Assembly: GCA_011049715.1 (NCBI GenBank)
Contig: DRHF01000443.1
Coordinates: forward strand, 1-46,240
Length of the DNA: 46,240 nt
Direction of reading: 5' to 3'
Source of the DNA: Desulfobacterales bacterium
Lineage (GTDB): Bacteria; Desulfobacterota; Desulfobacteria; Desulfobacterales; UBA2156
Positions within the stretch are counted from its first letter, which is position 1. Every line of letters starts with the position of its first letter. This document shows, piece after piece, positions 41,952 to 46,240 of this stretch. A program made the translations under genes and the position numbers. The notes under the pieces are model-generated. The model ran no database searches and was not told the DNA's origin. It saw only the letters and a program-made list of their open reading frames with translations.

Positions 41952-42764
41952 TTAACAGCCCCTGAAACTAGGTTGCCGTTTTTCCACAAAGGCCTTGGCC
42001 GCTCTTTTGTGATCTTCGGTACCCATGGTCCGTACCATATGAAGCGCTTCCAGATTGAGTACTTCCTTAAGAGCAGTGCCGCTGGCTGCAGCATTGATAT
42101 TGCGTTTCATATAGTTGAAAGCGATCGTGGGTCCGTTGGCCAACTGATTGGCGATCTTGATGGTCTTTTCTTCCAGTTCATCCCCGGAAACCACCTGATT
42201 CACCAAACCGATCTCCAGCGCTTGTTGCGCATTGATCTGCTTGGCGGTAAAGAACAGCTCTTTGGCTTTGGCCAGGCCAACCAGTTGAGTCAGAAAATAA
42301 CTGCAGCTGAAATCACCGGAAACCCCGACCAAGGCAAAAGCAGTGGTCATGGTCAGGTCATCAGCGGCAAAGCGTAAATCACAAGCCAACGCGATCCCCA
42401 TACCCCCGCCTGCTGTCGGGCCGCGCAACATTGCTATAGTCGGTTTGGGCATCTCGTGAAGGAGCTCGCAGGTCTCCATCATTTTGCGAATATCATAGGT
42501 CATGTTTTCCAGACTGGCGCCCCTTGCACCCGTTCCTTCTGTCTCATTTTGTTGTGACATCATCTTCACGTCACCACCGGCACAAAATCCACGACCGGCA
42601 CCCGTTAAGACGACCGCACGAATCCCCGGATCAGCCGCGACCGTTTGCAGGATTTTGCGCAGGGCCAAAAGCATATCTCCATATAGGGCATTAAGGCGAT
42701 CGGGCCGATTAAGGGTAATGATTGCGAGGTTCCCCCGAGTTTCCAACAAAATTTCATCGCTCAT
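41952..42764 (-). CDS. Enoyl-CoA hydratase/isomerase (crotonase) family protein
   Basis: A 270-residue crotonase-fold protein acting on acyl-CoA thioesters. The oxyanion-hole segments are present (GFCAGGDV at 59-66, AGGGMGIALACD at 118-129). Neither catalytic Glu of classical enoyl-CoA hydratase is found: the GGGCEL position reads GGGMGI, and the second region reads GVSGDFSCSYF. An Asp at 151 sits where PaaG-like isomerases have their acid. A 2,3-/3,2-isomerase or other crotonase activity is therefore likelier than hydration. It is separated from the amidase gene upstream by MITE copy B. Confidence 0.88.
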   Translation of the reverse strand: MSDEILLETRGNLAIITLNRPDRLNALYGDMLLALRKILQTVAADPGIRAVVLTGAGRGFCAGGDVKMMSQQNETEGTGARGASLENMTYDIRKMMETCELLHEMPKPTIAMLRGPTAGGGMGIALACDLRFAADDLTMTTAFALVGVSGDFSCSYFLTQLVGLAKAKELFFTAKQINAQQALEIGLVNQVVSGDELEEKTIKIANQLANGPTIAFNYMKRNINAAASGTALKEVLNLEALHMVRTMGTEDHKRAAKAFVEKRQPSFRGC

Positions 42765-42812
42765 GACCTGCTCCTTTTTTAAAGGTTATCGGTAATCTGG
42801 TTAAGATAATGT

Positions 42813-43011
42813 CTCAAGTTTCGCACCTAATATTTTAAGGAAAATCGCATCGGGCATAGGGTAAAAAGAAACCAGACCATCGCGTGCCTGTGCACGGTGA
42901 TTACTTTATGGATACCGGTTCAAACTGATTGCCTCATTGTTTTTCCAAAAAAATTTTATTTACCCCACACCAGATGCGCCACCGTGCCCCATTGGGGGTG
43001 CGAAACTTGAG
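42813..43011 (+). mobile_element. 198-bp palindromic MITE, copy B
   Basis: Best-preserved ends of the family: CTCAAGTTTCGCACC at 42813-42827 and its exact complement at 42997-43011. Same orientation as copy A, and the interior is nearly identical to it. It fills the gap between the crotonase start (49 bp away) and the amidase stop (6 bp away). No target duplication is evident. Confidence 0.88.
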
Positions 43012-43017
43012 TTATTA

Positions 43018-44505
43018 TTAGATTTCGGGATTGCTGCAATGAATGGGTGGCTTTTTATCTGCCCATGGTCTTGCTTGCTCCAATTGAGCTGCCAGGCGAA
43101 AAAGTGTCGCCTCGTCCCCGAAACGACCCGCGAACTGCACACCAATCGGCAGATTTTCCTCATTCCAAAACAGGGGTACCGTCATTGCAGGTTGACCTGT
43201 TATATTATAGATATAGGTCAGCGCAGACAAGGTATTAGACATCTTGGCCCATCTCATTGGATCGTCTGGTACCGATCGGAAAGAACCGAGTTTTGCAGGG
43301 GGAATGCGGACTGTCGGGGACAGGATCATATCATAGCCTCCTTCATCTTGCCATCGAGCTAATTTCCGTGAGAAGCGTTGGATGCTTTCCACTGCGCCCA
43401 GATAATCCGCCCCCGTTCGTTTTAAACCGGCTTGATAAGTTATCCAGGTTATTGGCTCAAGTTGCTCCTTCACAAGGCTCTTCCCCAACTCTGTTTCCCA
43501 ATAGGAGATGAATTGCCCGGTAAGGCAGGTAAAGATTTTGCCAAAGGTCTTGAAGAGATCCGGATAGCTCAAATCTCCCGGAACAACCTCTTCAACGATA
43601 TGTCCCTGCGTTTCGCATATCCGGGCCGCATCTTTCACTGCGTTTTCACAATCTGGATGTAACTGGGATTCCAAGCTCCACCCTTCCGGTATGGAAGATA
43701 AAAGCCCGATCTTTAAACGCCGAACCTCCCGCTTCACTTCTTCTAGGAAAGGGCGCTCATTTGGGGGGGCATGGTAAGGATCTCCAAGGTCCGGCCCTGA
43801 AGTTGCGTCCAAAAGAGCTGCCGAATCCCTCACGGTGCGAGTCAACCCATGTTCATGGACAAGCCCGTTGCTGATATCACCAAAATGTGGTCCCAGTGGG
43901 TTTCGACCCCGAGTCGGTTTTAGGCCAAAAATACCGCAGAAAGATGCGGGGATTCGGATCGATCCGCCCGCATCGCTACCGTGAGCCATCGGGACGACCC
44001 CTGCTGCCACCGCCGCTGACGACCCACCGCTTGAGCCGCCTGTTGTCAAACTTGGGTCCCAAGGGTTGACGGTTGCCCCATAAAGAGCGGGTTCCGTGGT
44101 GGGAAGAAGGCCAAACTCAGGTGTATTTGTTTTGCCGACAACGATTAATCCACTTGCTTTCTGTCGTTTTACCAGCTCGCTGTCAAGTTTCGATATATAA
44201 CCCTTTACAGCAAAAGAGCCCTCGTGAATAGGGGCCCCCTTGTATTCTGCAAGCAGGTCCTTCAAAAGAAACGGGACACCACGGAAAAGACTGCCGGGCG
44301 ATTTCTGTTCAGCGGTTTCCGAATCCCAATTTTCTGCAATCTCGCGAGCCTGATCGTACATCTTATGAATCACAGCGTTGAGTTTGGGATTTACCCGCTC
44401 AATTCGTTGAACCGTGATTTCCAGTAATTCAGTTGCCTTAATTTCACCTTTTCGAATCAATCCCCCCAAGGCAATGGCATCGTAGTCGATCAATTCATCT
44501 TTCAT
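43018..44505 (-). CDS. Amidase-signature family hydrolase
   Basis: About 495 residues. The Ser-cisSer-Lys machinery is complete: Lys in FLLKDL (K87 when counted from the GTG at 44520), the GGSSGGSSA motif and the nucleophile in [15 protein letters not shown] prefer ATG 44505, with AAAGGGAC before it, over that GTG, which would add five residues. Family members hydrolyse varied carboxylic amides, including acyl-amino acids and nitrile-derived amides; the substrate is not predictable. No GatB/GatC genes are adjacent, so it is not an obvious GatA. The gene lies between inverted MITE copies B and C. Confidence 0.9.
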   Translation of the reverse strand: MKDELIDYDAIALGGLIRKGEIKATELLEITVQRIERVNPKLNAVIHKMYDQAREIAENWDSETAEQKSPGSLFRGVPFLLKDLLAEYKGAPIHEGSFAVKGYISKLDSELVKRQKASGLIVVGKTNTPEFGLLPTTEPALYGATVNPWDPSLTTGGSSGGSSAAVAAGVVPMAHGSDAGGSIRIPASFCGIFGLKPTRGRNPLGPHFGDISNGLVHEHGLTRTVRDSAALLDATSGPDLGDPYHAPPNERPFLEEVKREVRRLKIGLLSSIPEGWSLESQLHPDCENAVKDAARICETQGHIVEEVVPGDLSYPDLFKTFGKIFTCLTGQFISYWETELGKSLVKEQLEPITWITYQAGLKRTGADYLGAVESIQRFSRKLARWQDEGGYDMILSPTVRIPPAKLGSFRSVPDDPMRWAKMSNTLSALTYIYNITGQPAMTVPLFWNEENLPIGVQFAGRFGDEATLFRLAAQLEQARPWADKKPPIHCSNPEI

Positions 44506-44647
44506 TTTGGTCCCTTTCACCTGGCACGGACAAGCCGGTTGCAGTGTAGTAAAAACCCCGATTAATGGGGGAATCTAATTTAATATTGACTATTGACAGT
44601 TGAATGTTTGTATGTGTCGTTCCGCTCCGTCATTCGTGTGATAGTTT
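44506..44647. other. Short gap upstream of the amidase with a weak hairpin
   Basis: On the reverse strand CCCC-n7-GGGG followed by TTTTT (44571-44551) resembles a weak terminator or attenuator ahead of the amidase gene. The stem is only 4-5 bp. A 7-bp ATAGTTT at 44641-44647 is the left target duplicate of MITE copy C. Nothing else is seen. Confidence 0.3.
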
Positions 44648-44845
44648 CTCAAGTTTCACACCCCGAATGAGACACGATGCCGCATCTGGTGTGGGGTAAA
44701 TAAAATTTTTTGGAAAAATAATGAGGCAATCAGTTTGAACCGGTATCCATAAAGTAATCACCGTGCACAGGAACGCGATGGTCTGGTTTCTTTTTACCCT
44801 ATGCCTGATGCGACCTTCCTTAAAATATCAGGTGTGAAACTTGAG
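44648..44845 (-). mobile_element. 198-bp palindromic MITE, copy C, with target-site duplication
   Basis: Inverted relative to copies A and B. The ends are CTCAAGTTTCACACC and its complement, with one substitution shared by both ends compared with copy B. It is flanked by ATAGTTT at 44641-44647 and again at 44846-44852, a perfect 7-bp target duplication showing insertion as a unit. The interior keeps the same subterminal inverted pair. It lies upstream of the amidase gene and 45 bp from the ISL3 element. Confidence 0.92.
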
Positions 44846-44890
44846 ATAGTTTTTTTAAATTGATCCACCGTAGGCGGACCTTAAATATTC

Positions 44891-46239
44891 GGTTCTTCTC
44901 CGAATTAGTTGGAGAAAGCCTGATAGATTTTCAACGTAAAGTAGCGTAAATCATGGAATCCATAGGCTTTGCGTTTAATAACTTTAATTTTATTATTTAC
45001 CCCTTCCAATTTACCGGTGTGGATGGGGTGGTCGCAATGGTTGAGGATACCGTAACGATACCGTTGTAACATTTTAACGAATGTATTTACTGATCGAATA
45101 TTTAATGATCGAGCCAGATCGCACCAGTGGTCTAGAGCCTTGGCTGCCCAGGTTCTTGAACGGTAGGTCCATAGATGTTTGAGTTTATCCTTTAGGATCA
45201 TTACAGTATTGATTACCTGATTCAAGGCCAACAGCTCTTTGAGCTGCTTTCGATGAGTTTGTTTGCGTACGTTTCTACGGTTTTTTAACAACAGGTATTT
45301 GGCCCCTTTATAAACATATTTGTCCTCTTTAGAAGCGTTGCGATATTCACGATTTCGGACTTTATCAATGACACGGCCAAAATTGGCTACAACATGAAAA
45401 AGATCGAAGACAATCTTGGCTCGGGGCAACTTTTTTTTTACGGCCTTAATAAACGGATCCCACATATCCATGGCTATTGCCTCGATTTTCTTGCGCTGGC
45501 TGATGCTAAGTTGATTAAAAAAACGTTTTAGTGTTTTAGCTTTACGCTTTTTACCGACAAAAACAATTCTGCCGGTAAGAAAGTCCAACACGACTGTCAG
45601 ATAGCTATGACCCTTTCGAATGGAAATCTCGTCTACGGCCAGAACACGTAGGCCTTTCAAGTCGGGTTTCCCGTAGTCGTGTTCTAAATAAAGCTTGTCG
45701 ATATTTTTGACCGTTTTCCAATCTATTCCGAGATGTTGCGATACTTCGGAGACGGTCATATAGCTGCACAATTGATAGATATAACGGGCCAGACGAATCG
45801 TTACACGAAAATATGGATGAAACAGTTCCAAATCTTCGATATGAATGCCTTGACAGTGAGCGCAAAACACTTTGCGATATCGGCAGGTGATCCAAGTCCG
45901 TGCCGTAGCCAAGCTCAAATCTCGAATCTTGCGCTGAGTCCAACTGTGGGTTCCGGAAGCCTTTTGGCCGCATCCCTGACAAATGGGCTGAAAACGCTTG
46001 TCGGGTTCTGCATGAATATGAGCTCCAGTTGCATCGGGTGTAACGGTTTGATCGATAATTTTTACTCGACGAAAAGGAAAATAAGGTGCTATACTGAGTA
46101 CGGACATCGCAGGTCTCCTTTGGATAATGTTTTTCTTTGCAGATCAAACTAATATCCTTTAGAGATACCGGATGTCCATTTTGTTTTAAAGCATTATCCA
46201 TTTTATCCTATTTAACTACAACTAAATTGGAGATGATCC
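44891..46239 (-). mobile_element. Complete ISL3-family insertion sequence
   Basis: The left terminal repeat GGTTCTTCTCCGAATTAGTT (44891-44910) matches the reverse complement of 46220-46239 (GGATCATCTCCAATTTAGTT) at 16 of 20 positions, giving an element of 1349 bp. The transposase stop codon lies inside the left repeat, as is usual for ISL3. An 8-bp target duplication is expected; only its first base (A, at 46240) is inside the window and agrees with AAATATTC at 44883-44890. It is thus consistent but untested. Confidence 0.85.
44905..46107 (-). CDS. ISL3-family transposase
   Basis: A 400-residue intact transposase. It has an N-terminal zinc finger (C43-x2-C46 and C82-x2-C85), a helix-turn-helix region (YMTVSEVSQHLGIDWKTVKN) and a DDE catalytic core. 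The core residues are D159 in LAVDEISI, an Asp near 214-217 in AIAMDMWDPF, and E368 in HTGKLEGVNNKIK. It starts at ATG 46107 with GGAGACCTGCG upstream. There is no frameshift or internal stop, so the element may still be mobile. Confidence 0.95.
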   Translation of the reverse strand: MSVLSIAPYFPFRRVKIIDQTVTPDATGAHIHAEPDKRFQPICQGCGQKASGTHSWTQRKIRDLSLATARTWITCRYRKVFCAHCQGIHIEDLELFHPYFRVTIRLARYIYQLCSYMTVSEVSQHLGIDWKTVKNIDKLYLEHDYGKPDLKGLRVLAVDEISIRKGHSYLTVVLDFLTGRIVFVGKKRKAKTLKRFFNQLSISQRKKIEAIAMDMWDPFIKAVKKKLPRAKIVFDLFHVVANFGRVIDKVRNREYRNASKEDKYVYKGAKYLLLKNRRNVRKQTHRKQLKELLALNQVINTVMILKDKLKHLWTYRSRTWAAKALDHWCDLARSLNIRSVNTFVKMLQRYRYGILNHCDHPIHTGKLEGVNNKIKVIKRKAYGFHDLRYFTLKIYQAFSN

Positions 46240-46240
46240 A

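Noticed and set aside
44551-44571. Intrinsic terminator ahead of the amidase gene
   Set aside because: The stem is just 4-5 bp; listed only as a weak hairpin.

Overview
The window looks like chromosomal DNA of an anaerobic Desulfobacterota (deltaproteobacterial) organism, probably a sulfate or sulfite reducer. This is inferred from gene content and order: an oxygen-sensitive class III ribonucleotide reductase with its activase, a YggT-DivIVA-PilT-PilT-zinc-ribbon run, cobalamin genes, Mo-hydroxylase maturation genes, LarE, and a sulfoacetaldehyde acetyltransferase followed by acetate kinase. No 16S or other decisive marker is present.

Region 1 (1-24.1 kb) is ordinary core genome. It holds the tail of a probable ftsH, folP and a YbbR lipoprotein. 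A reverse-strand operon follows for a YggT membrane protein, a DivIVA-like coiled coil, two PilT-type retraction ATPases and a zinc-ribbon/receiver protein. Next come a Nudix hydrolase, nrdD-nrdG, HD and GNAT proteins, DUF362, a thioredoxin-reductase-like flavoprotein, two XdhC-type proteins facing CoxE/CoxD homologues, larE, rfbA-rfbC-rfbD (no rfbB), cobO-cobU-cobS and a secreted protein of unknown function. The NrdD reads Asp where the radical glycine of the class III enzyme is expected.

Region 2 (24.2-40.4 kb) is more AT-rich and looks accessory. A reverse-strand gene run of about 11 kb encodes two different ThDP-dependent decarboxylase/synthase-type enzymes, a URO-D-superfamily protein, a complete oligopeptide-type ABC importer with a Tat-exported binding protein, a small ORF and an SDR dehydrogenase. 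Upstream of it is a 126-bp tandem duplication. Each copy carries a promoter-like TTGACA/TATAAT pair and a TTGTCGA motif, and a 14-bp perfect palindrome with the same core lies beside it. A GntR/FCD regulator is divergent to this run, and a 185-bp MITE-like element sits just upstream of the regulator. Beyond it lie xsc, with a clear intrinsic terminator, and ackA. The pair predicts sulfoacetaldehyde + phosphate -> acetyl phosphate + sulfite, then acetate + ATP. I infer a catabolic locus for an imported organic acid, possibly an organosulfonate. The ABC/ThDP/URO-D/SDR part matches no described pathway that I can name.

Region 3 (40.6 kb-end) holds an unrecognised membrane-anchored protein, a crotonase lacking the usual catalytic glutamates, an amidase and a complete ISL3-family insertion sequence. 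Three copies of a 198-bp palindromic MITE lie at 7.05, 42.8 and 44.65 kb. The last two are inverted relative to each other and bracket the amidase. The copy at 44.65 kb has a 7-bp target-site duplication.
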